From the NCBI GenBank assembly GCA_000711775.1, contig ARYC01017211.1, forward strand, positions 1 to 64,000: a stretch of DNA of 64,000 bases, in the 5' to 3' direction. The notes beneath the pieces were generated by a model. It made no database searches. It was not told where the DNA came from and was given only the letters and a program-made list of their open reading frames with translations. Shown here in pieces: positions 34,740-49,200 of this stretch. The translations under genes and the position numbers were made by a program. The stretch comes from Oxytricha trifallax. Lineage: Eukaryota > Ciliophora > Spirotrichea > Sporadotrichida > Oxytrichidae. Every line of letters starts with the position of its first letter. Within the stretch, counting starts at the first letter, position 1.

Positions 34740-37700
34740 AAATTAAAATTTTAATATTTATAATTAAGGTAATTTATTTGTAATTGGCTTCAAGTTTTCT
34801 TGATCCATAGTATAATGTTATAATTAATATACAAATACTTAAGTTAATTTAAGTTAAAAATTCTTCGAAGTATTTAAAATGACTTAGGGGTTATATTATT
34901 TTTAAAGCTAGTTTAAAATCAATAAAACAAATTAAAAAATATAAATAGGAATGTTTAAGAAAAATATTTGCACTAACAAATTAATTATCGTTCCTACACA
35001 AGGCTTTGTAATTTTTATATATTATTCTTGTAGTAATCTAAAATTCAACATCCATATATTTAAGATTTAAAAAAATTGAAAATATAGAAAATCCCAAACA
35101 AACTTATTTATTATGGTTTTAAAACATCTGTAATCCCGGTATAAAATATATTTTACGCCTCTTAAATATGTTCAAAAATATAATAAAGAATTAATTTCTC
35201 CAATTATTTTGATATTTTTACTAATGAAGTAACTATTTTATGTCAAAATATTATCAAATTTAATAATTAATCTAAATATTATTTGGAAAATTATCTAATT
35301 AATGATGTTAAATTCTAAACAATTTAGCATATAATTTAAGAGCTAAATTTAGTTTCTTGGAACACTTTTGTAGAATACATTTATTCTTAGTGGCGGAAAT
35401 TATATAAAATTTCTTGTTTGAAATTAAAAAATTTTCTTGTTTTGTTTTAACCAATTTTTAAATACTAAAAATTCAAGAGTGATTTACTTTAAAATTTATT
35501 GCTCTCAACACTTAAGCATTAAGCTTAAATAATTAACAGGGTCTTTTCATTTATATAATTAACATTAAATATAAAGCACCATTTAAAGAGGATTAGAAAA
35601 AGTTTTGAGAATTGGTTACAATCATGAGAGTTTGAAATAATATTAAAAATCATAGCTTCATGTTTTTAAGTTAAATATAAATATAATATTTTATTAATTT
35701 TATAAGTCACTAATTTTTCTTTAGATACCAAAATATAATGATAATTGGAATGGATATATGTTCTTTTAAGGAACAAAAGTTTAAGAAATATTTAAATGAA
35801 ATTTTTTCAAATCAAACATGCTAATATTTTTCCTAAAATATGAATTATTATTAATATTTAATGCTGTTGGGAAATTAATACTGGGATTAAGTTAGCTAGA
35901 TAAAATATGAATTAATTAATTACTTATTAAGCTAATATATATTAAAAACTCATAAATTTATTTATGTTTTTGCTATTTTATGTAAAATTTAGAGAGAAAG
36001 ATCAATTTTAAAATATCAAAGAGCTATATTCAAAAGTACTGATGTAATGATACTAAGTTGAATTTATAAAAAATCTTCTGTAAATTAATTTTAATAATAT
36101 AAAATTAATATTTTAAATATAAATTTTCAAAATTATATCAACTATTAATTTATTACAATTAACTTTATTTTTACTTTTCATATTTAAACAAAATACTAGA
36201 TAAGCTTTTATGAATTAGTTCTATTTTTTCTACATTTTTCCTATTTCTAGATGTTTTTCTTTTTTTAACAGTAATAGTTTGGTACACACTTATTCAAAAC
36301 TATCTTCACAATGCTTAGACTTTAAAATTTAATGGGTCTACTCCAATTTTAATTAAAAAATTAAAAATATATCTTAAGTTTGGAGTTGCAAAATTTAGAT
36401 GAGTCATATAATTTTTTTTAGAACTTATTTATGCTTGTAAAATAATATCCCATATTTTTCTTATATCGATGCTGAATTCTAAATTTAAACTTGTCTAATC
36501 TATCTGAAATACTCAAAAACATCTAATAAATCTTTATAATTATATAATATGTAATTTGACTCGCTTTATCTCAGATATAAGTGTAATTTTAAGAAAATTT
36601 TATAAACTGAGCTAGCATAACCCGCTAAAATTAACGAATTCCAAAAATTTACATACTATTAGTCTCCAAATTATTATCAATTATTAAGAGTAATTAGAAA
36701 AATAAAATTAGAAATTTCTCGATTTTTGTATTATTTAAAATAAAAATGTATATAAAATCGTAAACAATTAAATTTCATTATAGACTTTGATAATAATTGA
36801 GATTTCCATTATTTCTTAGTAAGATAAATTTATACCGTTTTTGTGAAAACTTAAAAGATTTTTGCTAATAAACCTTATAAGCACAGTTTTATAGAGGAGA
36901 AATGAAAAGAAAAGACTTAAAAATTATGGAAGATAAACTTGACAGAGAGTTAATTCTTTCTTGTTATAAATTAAAATTTAACTCATGGCTCATAAAAATA
37001 ATTTCTCAATGATTATAATAAATCCATTTGATATTTTATTCCCTTAAAAATATATATAATAAGACAAATAATTTTTTGTAGATAAATGTAAATTACTTAG
37101 TTTTAAATGATTAATAATAAAACACCCTAAAATTTCAAAAACTTTTAATTAGTTTTTTACCTATGCAAAGTTCAATAAATTGAAACAAAGATAATTTATA
37201 TAAAATTGCAATCCTCAATAAAAAAAAGATATACAAAATAATACTTTGGATATAAGATACCTAAAACATCCAAATGAGTCAAGTAGCCAATATTTGATTT
37301 TAACCACAAACAGAAATATTTTAATTGATTAGATAATAGAAGATCTAAATAAAATAAATTGCATTAAATAATTCTATTAAAAAAGTGTGAAGTTCTATTT
37401 AATACTTGCAATAAACATTAAATCTGTAATAAAATTTATTAAAAAATATTAATTAAAAAATATTAAAAAACTTACTAAAAACTATAACAATAATATAACA
37501 TTAAAAATTAATATTAACATTGAATCTCCTTTATTTTTCTTATTATATATAGATATATTTTTATAAAAAATATAACATTTAAGCTATATTATTTCTATTA
37601 GTAAATTTAAACAAATTTAAATTTATAATTATTTAAATTGATTTATCAATTTCAATATTAGATAAAATAATATTGATTACTAAAAATTGAAAATAAATCC

Positions 37701-40700
37701 ATTTTTTTAAAATAGGAACAATTAAGTTTAATATTCTGATTAAATATTAAAAATTATTGAAAAATTTGATATATTTGATATAATAAAAAATTAATTATAA
37801 ATAATTTCTATTGATTCATGTTTATAAAGTTATTTTGTTACTTCAAATCAGTAAGTCATGTTAGGTTTGAGAATAATTACGTATTATGTTAATTTTATAA
37901 GTCATCTTTTGACTTGATAAAATATTTATTAATAATAAATTTTAACATTGTATTTCAAAAGTCCTCAATTGTAAACTCAAATTATTTATATATTAATTTA
38001 TTTAATATTGTGTATTTATAGATTTTAAAATTTATTAAATATTCTAAGTAGAATAAGTAAAACTAAAACTAAAACTAAAATTTTATTTTATAAGATATAG
38101 AAATAATGTGTTTGTATTTTATGAATTACTTAATTATTTTACATGTTAAAATTGATATTTCTTTTAATTATATTTATCATAAAGCTTAAAACTTAAATAA
38201 AGTTAATAAATTTTTTTTCAAAAACTCCATTAAATCATAAAGAAATTAATTATAAAATTTAATTTCCTGATAAAATTAAATAATTTAAACAAAAGAAAAA
38301 AAGTTTTAAACTTTATATTTTCAATAATAAGTTGAATTTATTCTCTAAAATACCATCCAGAGGATACTTTTTAAGTTTAATATGGATTAATATCATTAAT
38401 ACTTTAATTCTGTAGTTACGTCTGATTCATATTTTGACATTAATTTGAATTTAACCATCAATGTTATCAGTTTACTATTTAATTATAATTATTAATTTTA
38501 TTATTATTATTAATGCTGTTTAAAGATTAAATTAATAATTGGTTAAGAAGTGAATCTAAAATAAATATTTTATAATAAATTATAAAACTAATATCTTTCT
38601 AGAATAACTTTTTATAACTCTAAGGCCATGAGAAAGTGAATCGTCTAATTTGTTAAATACTATTCTGCGTAGTTAAACAATAGATATACTTCTTCCAAAG
38701 AGACTATGAATTAATCATTTCTCCACAATTGATGAAGATGTCTCGAATAATTTGAGTTTTAGGTGATAAAAAGTAGGGAGAAAAATAAAGGTTGTTAGTT
38801 CTTAATATTTTAGTAGACGAGAAATAGAAGAAAAAAATTTATAGAATTCATAAACACATTAGTATAGAGAACTATAATTGCAGGAACTTTAGCTGTGGCA
38901 TTTTTTTCAATTTTTTATGTACTTTTATCTTCAAATCATAGAAATACTTATTCTAAAAAAATTGAATTAAAAATTTTGCTAGTTATAGCAATAAATTGAG
39001 ATATGTATATATTTACTTGAGATTACCAATTATTATTACTAAATTATATATTATTTAAAAAATATTTATAAAAATTAATTTTACTTTCTTAAACCTTTTT
39101 GAACAGGCATTTGATGATGATATTGCTTAATTACACTTGTTTTTCCATTTTTTTTCGATCTTTTAAATGTATATATCGGCATTATCTCTCCTTCAAATTC
39201 AGAAAATATTGATGATTGGTCAAATCTTAAACAATAAATTTATTTATTAAGTTGTTATTATTATAAGAAAATATAATTTTATTTAAAGTTACCTAAAAGG
39301 ATTTTATTAAAATTAATTTATAATAAATATTAATTTTTATCTTAATGAGATATTAAAAAACAAACTAAGACAAAATAGAAAAAATAAAATAAAATTATTA
39401 TTTGTGATAATAAGATTGCAGAAATATTAATCAGCTTTGAGATACTATATTTTCAATTTTAATTGTTAATTTTTCTTATTATTAAAAAAAAACATGATTA
39501 TAATGGGAATCGAACAAATAATTTATAGTCTTAATTGCTCTATGGCTTAGAATATTTTCACAGTCTATTATTTTAGCTTTACTCTCTTCAATCACTTTTA
39601 TAAAAATGCTTAGAAAAATTAATACAGATATTTTAAGATTTAATAATGTTTGCTGTAAAATTTTTTGAGATACAAAAGAAAACCTTAAGAATTAAAAGAA
39701 ATACCTTAGAGAATTCCATAGATAAAAGAGAAAATTAATAATATATTTTGTTGAATCAACAAAGAGATAGAGAGGAAAGTGTATTTTATAAAATCAGAAT
39801 TAAGCTCAAAAAAATCATAGCTAGATGTAGAAGAATTTTAAATAAACATTAAAAATGAAATATGTAAGTACATGAAAGCTAAAAGTTTTTTAATTATTAA
39901 ATTATTTTTTAATTTAATTTCATGATTATTAATGATCATAATTTAAATATTTAACTTATATATCACATAATTTGAGAGACTTTCAAATTTAACTAAATTT
40001 TTTTCAAAACTTTTATCAATAGAGTTTTATTTATTATATATAGTGCTATTTTATTTTTAAATTTAAGGTGTAAAATAGCATATTCCCACCTACTTGCTGA
40101 TAATCAAAAATCATAAACCTCCTTTATACAGTAATTGAAAATTTAACTCTGATCTGATAAGTTCAAGCAGTAATAAAATCAATAAACTTTAAATTTAAAG
40201 ATAAGCAATCTGAACTCATTTATCTTTAATTTATGTCATCTAAAATATCAAATCATAGTGGACAGGGCACGTCATCAAATCTAATTAAAAATTAGCATAA
40301 TAAATTGAATAATTTGGGTATGTAGTCAAATTCTGCTAAGAATTCGACAGAAAAAAAATTTACTATAATGATATCATTGTAAAATCAAATTATGAACAAT
40401 CATTTAATATTAAAAATTAACATTTAAACTTTATAAAGTTAGACTTAAGTATAGCAATAATATATTAAATCCTAAATTGAAAAATATTACATAACAATTT
40501 ACAAGTTTCTAATTGTTTTTAATATTTTATTTTATTTAAAAGAAATACTTATGCATTTAAACTGATTTAGAATTTAAATTGTACATTCATTTAGAATTAA
40601 AAAAATTTACTTCAATTTTATAATGAAGGTTAAGAAGTTCTATTAAATCTATTCTAAAATTAAAGAAATATTTCAATGATAAAATGAAATCTGTAAATTT

Positions 40701-42600
40701 AACACTTGTCTGAAATAAGTCTATAAATTAATTAACAATTTATTTAGTTAGAAATATTAATTATATTCGAATCATTAAAACTAATTTATATATGTAACTT
40801 TAAATCATCACCATGAGTCCAATAAGAACTTCCTTATATGTAGATAAATTTAAAATTAAAAATTAAAAAAAATAATCTAGATTCTATGTCAAAAGTCCTC
40901 AACAGTAAACCTAAAGTATTTATTTTACTATAAATGGGTAATTGGGTATTATTATTTTAAAATTGCCATTTTAAAATAAAAATAAAAATTAAGTGAGAAT
41001 AAAAACGATTCGTATTTATTATTAACAAAAATCAAGATGAAATATTTATAATTTTATCCGCTTTTTCGAGTTTTTTTAAAAAAAAAATACAATTCAACAC
41101 AACATTTTATAATTATTTGTAATTATTTTTCGAATATTTTCATTATAGTATTATAGTTTTTTAATATAAATATTAGAGAAGATATTTAAATAAATAGAAT
41201 TGTAAACAAGTTTAAACTTTCTATTGTGATTGTTAATTTAAATTTACTTTCTGTGGTGTTTCCCAAAGATCTTTTTCTTAATTTTTAATTGCTAAATATC
41301 ATTAATATTTGATGGTGTAGGGATGTCTAATACTTTTTTCAAATTCTTCTGAAAACCAGAATTGACATCAGTTTATTGAAAATAAATTATAATTAGGTAA
41401 TAAAAATAATATTAAGCTTATTTTCTTAATGTCTGAGCTGGCATTTATAAATGGAGGTCCATATTTACAGCAGTTTTTCTTCTTTGATTTGTTTTTCTTT
41501 TTTAAGCTTTCTAAATTTTTATGGGCTTTTGATCCATATCTAATTCAGTAAATATTGTTGATTAATCTATGCTTAAATATATAATTTACTTTATTATGAG
41601 AAATTATCATTGATATAAATAAAGAATTATAAATATGTTATAAAACCTCACAATTTATAAAGATTCTTATAAAAAATAAACTTATTTTAATTTGATTTAT
41701 ATCTTGGATAATTTTTTTTTAGAATTAATCATAATATTTTGCCATTTTTAGTAGCATGAAAATCTTACTAATATAATTATGCTTGTCAAATGATTTGATT
41801 ATTACTGTTGAGTGTTCAATTAATTATCTGCATTTTGAGATTGCATAGAAGTATTGTTATTGATTTAGATTTTTTGCTTTACGCATTTTAATTTCCGACA
41901 TAAGTCTCCCATTTTTAAATAATATAAATTTAGAATTTAATTAGCAATTATATAAATGAAAAAATTGTAATAATTTAGAGAGAGATCATGTATCCGAGAT
42001 TTACGAAAATGAAAAGACCAGTCAACAGAATCGTTATAGGGGAAAATTATCAATTTATAATTAAAAATTTAATAATGAAATTCCTAATAAAAATAGATAT
42101 TCATTATTATATAAAAAATATTATTCATGCAATAATAAGAATTTAAAATATAGTACTTTAACAAAATTAAAAAATACGTTTAACTCAATTATAAAATAAG
42201 ATTTATTTATTTGTCTCATTTAAGATTTATTTATATTAATTGATTAATGTTTAAGGAATTTGGAATTCAAAATAAAATAATTAATCACACTTTTTTACTT
42301 GAAATACAATTTTTGTTAAGCAATTTATGAAATTTTCTCTAAAAATTGTTTAATTTATAACTAACTCAATTTTTTACATCTTTAAATTTTGTATAATACT
42401 CGTAAGAAATATTATAGTTAAATAGGGAATTTATTTGAAATTAGTATGAAGAATATTTTCTTAATACACCATATTTGTGATTAATTGTTTGAATTCATTT
42501 ATAAAATAAATCTATATTTCACTATTTAATAAAATCTTAATTTTTATTTTATTTCTCTTATTTTTTACCCTTATAGTTAAGTATCCTATAATTAACTTTA
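34740..42600. other. AT-rich region with scattered unassigned coding-like patches
   Basis: No repeats or RNA genes were recognised. Minus-strand patches that read like protein in the ciliate code include 36.4 kb (MTHLNFATPNLRYIFNF, IKIGVDPLNFKVQAL), 35.6-35.5 kb (SNSHDCNQFSKLFL), 39,230-39,080 (FDQSSIFSEFEGEIMPIYTF, then KRSKKNGKTSVIKQYHHQMP) and 40.3 kb (EFLAEFDYIPKLFNLL). Exon limits, starts and stops cannot be set without a relative to compare. Confidence 0.3.
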
Positions 42601-42637
42601 CAATTTTAATATAATAATATAATATTTATAAGTTCAT

Positions 42638-43246
42638 TTAAAGCTCATCATCAAGCTTATAAAAGTCAAGAAAGGGTATAAATCCATAAATTATAGTTAT
42701 TATACATGTCTCACTAAAAATTTCAAAATAGTTCTTAGTTGGGTCCAAGTATGGTTTAAGTTGAATTAAGTACACTAGCGTAAGAAATTGTAGAAATATT
42801 ATTATGTTTATCTGAATTCCTTGGCAGTAATCTAGAAACACTAAAGTTATCCCAAATATTATATATGATTTAAAAAATATTTGTCTTTTTATGATCTTTA
42901 ATGTTGAAAACTATCTACAACTATCTTTTACACCCTCATCAAATGGAGAAAATCTGGCTTTAAAATATATCGGGAATTGAAGCTTTATATATGATACTGC
43001 ATAAACTGAAATTATTGGAAATATCATGCAGAAAACGAAGTAAAAAAGTTATAATAAATATTTAATTAAGAGAATGATTGAAAGTAGAGATCCTAATGAG
43101 TCTGTTATATAAATAAAAGTCAACTATAAATTGCAAATTATGTGGGAAATATTAGTACTCTTGAAATATTGCATAATTGCTAAACTCTTAAAAATGAAAT
43201 AATGAAAAATAATTATGAATTTAGCTATTTGCTGAGATTTAATCAT
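42638..43246 (-). CDS. gene C last exon: 202-codon multi-helix membrane segment
   Basis: Uninterrupted from ATG 43,246 to TGA 42,638. Hydrophobic helices include FIIIFHYFIFKSLAIM, SLLSIILLIKYLLQLFYFVF and INIIIFLQFLTLVYLI. A cytoplasm-like loop reads FPIYFKARFSPFDEGVKDS. The end is LKPYLDPTKNYFEIFSETCI, a membrane helix and KLDDEL. About five Gln codons are TAA/TAG. Confidence 0.65.
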
Positions 43247-46200
43247 ATTATTATTATAGAATTAATTTAAATTATTAAGTACAGAGATTATCATACACAT
43301 GTGTGTAAAAAAGTTATATTTAGGTTAAATATAAGTAAACTTCTATCAATAGATATTTAAAAAAATTGTGAAACTTTAAGTTAAAATAAAAAGATTATTA
43401 ACACTAAGCGAACATCAAAATCATATAATTTTCCAAATTGACTTATTCTCTGATTATATTGATAGATGAACATATGCAAAGCTCAAGCTAGGATTAAATA
43501 AGAATTAAATTAATTTGTCATTTATGATTCAATAGCAAATCTTATAATGACATTGTAATATAGGTTTTTGTTTAATCTCTTTCTGAATCGTTTAATACTA
43601 TAGAAATTGTCATAAATCTAATAATTTCCTTACAATCCAATTTATATAAACTATATTTTATTAACTTAGGTTCCTAATAATTGCAATAGCCTTTCAATTA
43701 CAATAATTATTACGATTATGAATAGAAAGTAAAAAATTAGGCCCAAGTTATTGATCAAATTTACTGATTAATAGCCTAAAATTTCAAAGTAGCTGTTATG
43801 AGCATATGCTTGATTTTCAAATTCAGCCATGTTAAATAGAATTTTATCAAAATTATCTGTCGAAACGAACTGAAAGTTAAATAATTCAATATTTATTTAA
43901 TAATTTTTAGGATTTAACTTGATTTCAATTGAGAATAACACCCCCCAATAAATATGCTCATAATCATAATAGAAATATGGTTTAGTTTATTTGAAATCTT
44001 ACTATGATAATCATAACAAAATATAGAAATGATAAGAATTATTTGAAAGTTCGTCAATTTATTTATCATCCTAAAAGCACTTATAAAATTATTACAATTT
44101 GAGCATTTTTAATTTTAAATGTTTGATTTGAAACTATTTTTTATGTTAACTCACTCTTATTTTTATTAAAATTATTGTTAAAATTTTCAAGTAAATTCTT
44201 TTTACCCTCAGAAGGGCAAGTTACATTTAATCAGTTCTTTAGCATATTTAAATTAAAATAAGATTTATACCTAAGATATAATAATCTATAGTATAGTGAA
44301 CAATATTTATGACTATACAAAATCTTATAAATTTTATAATTGCTATTTATTCTTACTGAATTGAAAATAATAATCTAGTGTAGATATTACTTAAACAATT
44401 AGATTTTTTAAGTTGTCTTAAAAATATAATATTAATTTAAGTCTTTTTTATATATCACAAATTGATCAGAAATTATTAATTCATTACTAATTTAAAATAT
44501 ATTATTGATTGATTTTAAGTTGAAGATAAAAAATACTCTATAAGCGATAAAAAATGAAGTAAAGTGTTCTTCGCAGATATTAGATACTAAACGTTACAAC
44601 TAAAATTTAAAATTTTAGAAATAAACTTGAACAATTTTATTTTAATTATAAGAAACAAATATATCTTCTTAAATCTTTAAGTTGTAAACATTTAATGTTA
44701 TTATAAAGTTAGATAGTTAATAGTTTTATGACATTTATAAGCTCAATTAAATATATTAAATGGTTTTTTTTTTAAAAAAAGCCTTATTTGTTGAGATTTC
44801 ATATAATTGTAATTTGTAATTTAAATTACAATATTAATTGAATTAAATCTTGATATGTAAGCTTATGTAAAATTTTAATCATTATATTAATTGTAAATTA
44901 CTATATAAAGTTAGAAATATCAATGATCGATTTAAAAATGAGTTATATATTTGCTGGAGTTCTAATAGTCATTAATGGTAAATGTGTGATGTATTAAAAG
45001 CCACTTATCATATCCCACAGTAATTACATACTTTTAGACCTAAAAAAATTAAATAAATTAAATTCTTACAAAAGCAGGTTTATAGCAAAGTTAGATCCCA
45101 TAAAACTCTAAAATGAAGAGGAGGCCCCATCTCCAAATTTAGTCAATTATGCTTACAAGCTTTCATGAAAATAATATATGCTATAATAATGTATTTCAGA
45201 TATCTAAGGGGGCAAAGATTTACTAATTTCATAGTTTTTAGTAATTGACATCTTCATATCTTTATCCTGAAACAAGTAGTTTTCCTTAAACTATATCACT
45301 AGTTTATCAGGTACCTATGTAATTCTTAAATACAAATTTATTTACACTGCCTTGAGAAACTTATTTTAGATCCTAAAAGATAATTTTGATTGTTAAGATA
45401 TCAGCATTATATTAAAAACCCCTAAACCTTTATTGAGTTTTATGTATGTTTTTCTTTGATATTGGTAATGTTGAGGATTAGGGAATTTATGGAGTTTAAT
45501 TACAACTTGTTTTCTACTTTCATTTTATTTTTATATTTTTAGCAAGTAATTATATGTGATCCAATTATGTTTTACTTTAGACTAATAAAATTTGATGATA
45601 TCAATTCTTATTTTTAAAGAGAATGAAATCTCAATGCTCTACATAGTTTGTATGATTTTATCAAAATAATTCGATATCATCCAAGTTTCAAATTCCTGAT
45701 TCGAAGTTGCTTTTTTTCATTAGTTATATACTCTCAAATATAGTTTTGTTACTTTTTAGGAGTCCTTCAAATTAAGTTTCAACTTAATTAGGAGTATAAA
45801 TATGTTTATACTTTCAAATTTAAGTTCTCCTAATTTAATTTTAACTAAATTCTAATTTAATTAATACCTTATTTGGAAGTCCTTCTGAATAAATTGTCTA
45901 TTAATTAGGTGCTATTTTAATTAAACTTGCCCTTAAATCTGTTTATCCATATCTAAAACCTATTTAAAACTTCTATATCCTTCTCCAGAATAACATTTTA
46001 TTTGGTCTCCTATATGATACCTATATTTAAAGTGCTCTGCCAATCACTGATTTCCAGGCCAGTTAAAATTTTTGCTTCAAGTGGTTTAGAGTTCTCTTCA
46101 CCTTGAGTTTCTTCAGCTGCTTAAACGTAGATTGTGAAAATCCATATGGAATTAGGCTAACTCTATCTGAGTTTAGAACAATGTTCTATATATGCTTGTC

Positions 46201-49200
46201 AACTTATTTTCTTCCACAAAAACTGGTTCAAGATTGACTTTTTGGCACCCCAATATTCTAGATAGACTTTGGCTTAATTCTATGTAGAATTTTTGCTTCC
46301 TGATTTTATGAGGAATCACAAGGAATAGAGTCTCGAGCAAAGGTAGTTGGCAAGAAAAAGTTCAACTGGAACCAACTGTAGTGAATATGTGATTTTGGAA
46401 ATCTACATATATTTTATTGAAATTATTTTTAATTAATTTTTGTTAATTTAATAAAATCTTTTCTTATTATGTTAAAGACTATTAATATCTAATTTTTTCC
46501 CTTATTTATTTTGTTTACGCATTTTTATGTCTAAAAAAGGTTAGCCCCTGAGCAAATTGTTAAAGGCCCGAATTATATGAGCCAATTGTTAATAAGTTGA
46601 AGAAATACCTTTACATACTTACCTTTTAAGTCACAAATGAAGCCTTATTAAGATGGGAGTTACAAATTTTAAGTAATAAACAGCAATTAATGGTCAGATA
46701 AATGCAGCTATCTGTCTCATCTAAAAAGCTATCCCTAAGGAAAAATTGTTTAATTAAAAATCGTATAGAATAAATTATTATAAGATTGAAATACATTTCA
46801 ATTCATTTAAACTCAAATTAATGAGTAAAATGAATAAAATATTTTCTTTGAAATTTCTCAAATTTTTGATATTTATTTATTAAATCATAAAGATTTTATT
46901 AGTCTGATAAATATAAGCTCTGACAAAAATTAGCAAACTCTATTTTATTTCAAGTTGCTAATAAAACTTTAATTTTTCAAAATAATTTTTTTTTGCTTAA
47001 ATTTCAAAAAATTATTAATGAATAAAATATTTTCAGATATTAAAATGATTGATATTGTAGAAATAAATTTGAATTTGGAAAATTAATTATAATTAAATTA
47101 AATATTAATAAAAATCGTGGCAGTTAAAGTTGGCCAATTTGAACGATCTTGGGCTCATTCGATTGAGAATTTAAAATTAGCTGGACTTTACTATTGGCGG
47201 TACTATTTTATCGCATCTCTGGAGCGAGATAACTTCACTTTAATGTGAGGGTATAATTTATTGAATTTATATGCATTTAATTAAAGTGAATTTATCTCGC
47301 TCCCTAGATGCAATAAAATAGTGCCGCCAATAGTAAAGTCCAGCTAATTTTAAATTCACTATCCAATGAGCCCAAGATCGTTAAAATTGGCCAACTTTAA
47401 CTGCCACGATTTTTATTTATATTTAATTTAATTATAATTAATTTTCCAAATTCAAATTTATTTCTACAATAATATTTATCGTTTATGAAAAAGTAGAAAA
47501 ATTAAAGATGAATGTTTTTAAAATTAAAAATTTTCATCAAAGGTTTTGAAACATATATCAAATCATATTTTAAACAAAGGGTAAGTTAAAAGATTCTCTT
47601 AAAAAAGTCTATAATATTTTTAAATCAGAATGAAAATGAATCTTCATACTGACACAAAGAAATCCTGATCCATAACATTACCCATATCAATCAAAGCACA
47701 AATAAATCTAATTAAGGGGTTTTGGGGTCTTGACTCTGTAATGTTATAGTTGCACTATTCTAAGCTATCATCTGATTTTTTCATTAGAATCAAAAGTGAC
47801 TTTTGTAATATGATTTCACTATGAGTCCATATTTTCATATCATTATTACTAAAATAGATAAGAATAGGAAATATTAGAATTAAAAATATATCAGTTTAAA
47901 GTATATTATTACAACTGGCACTAATTACATTTATTGATAATTTTAATTTGATTTATATTATGACCAAATTTGATAATTAATTTAAAAATATATATAATTA
48001 TTAGTGTGCAAGTGTGCAAAAATATAATCATTAGACTTGGGATTGATTATTTGCACAATTCTGAAATATATAATTAGTTTTATAATTAATTAGTTAGAAA
48101 TGACTTACTCATCTCTCCTCCTAAATACCCGTGTCTCTAATGGTTTTCGGCAATTTCATCTGGCATGTTGAACTGTATCTCATGAGCAGCTATAGCAGTG
48201 CCTTCTAACTCGCAGCATTAACACCGTGTATTGGAAAGCCGCCTTCGACATCTCTCACTAAGAACTCTAATACGCCGTCTTACAGCTGATCGAATGTGAT
48301 GGTGAGGATATTGTCGCCAAACTAAGCAATCTGTGGTTGAAGGTTTCTTATAGATTCGGTTAGAATAGAACATGAAACTTACTGTAACAGTATGAACCGT
48401 CTTCACTTTAGGCTGCGCGGAACATGCCGCCACACAATTATGGGCATTGACTCGGATGAAATTATATTCAAGATCGCAAACACATTCTTCATCAACGAGG
48501 TTACTGTAGACATTTTCGCTTGAGGCCCCTCTTTAGCATTGGTTTAACTGGTCATAATAAGCTGAATTTTGTTATTGGTGCAAAAACCATCAGAGCCTCC
48601 GTATTACCTAGTAAGTTGCATAAAATACATCTCCGTGTCAGAATGATGCAAACCGGCTTTTATTTCTAACTAATTAATTATAAAACTAATTATATATATC
48701 AGATTTGTGCAAATAATCAATCCCAAGTCTAATGATTATATTTTTGCACACTTGCACACTAATTATATATATTTTTTAATTAATTATCAAATTTGGTCAT
48801 AATATAAATCAAATTAAAATTATCAATAAATGTAATTAGTGCCAGTTGTAATAATATACTTTAAACTGATATATTTGTAATTCTAATATTTCCTATTCTT
48901 ATTTATTTTAGTAATAAAAAATATAATTCATGAAATCTATAATATCATAAGAGAATTTGATATACACGGTGCCAGAAAATGTAATTCGAGAAATATAAGC
49001 TGTGAGTTGTTTTCCTTAGGTTTTAGGTTAATTCTGAGAGGACAGTTTTGCCATTAAAGTTTGCTATTATAATTAGTAGTAAATATTGCCTATATCGCTT
49101 GTTGAACTATTATCTGACGAAGTAGATGAGGAAGAAGAAGGTATATTGTAATCAGCAAGATAAAAAATAAAATTAAAAACAAGATTAATTTTATCAGGAT

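Noticed and set aside
48218-48433. Standard-code ORF MAACSAQPKVKTVHTVTV...
   Set aside because: It is partly the real exon (SAQPKVKTVHTVT) run through the intron into a wrong frame; the spliced reading is preferred.
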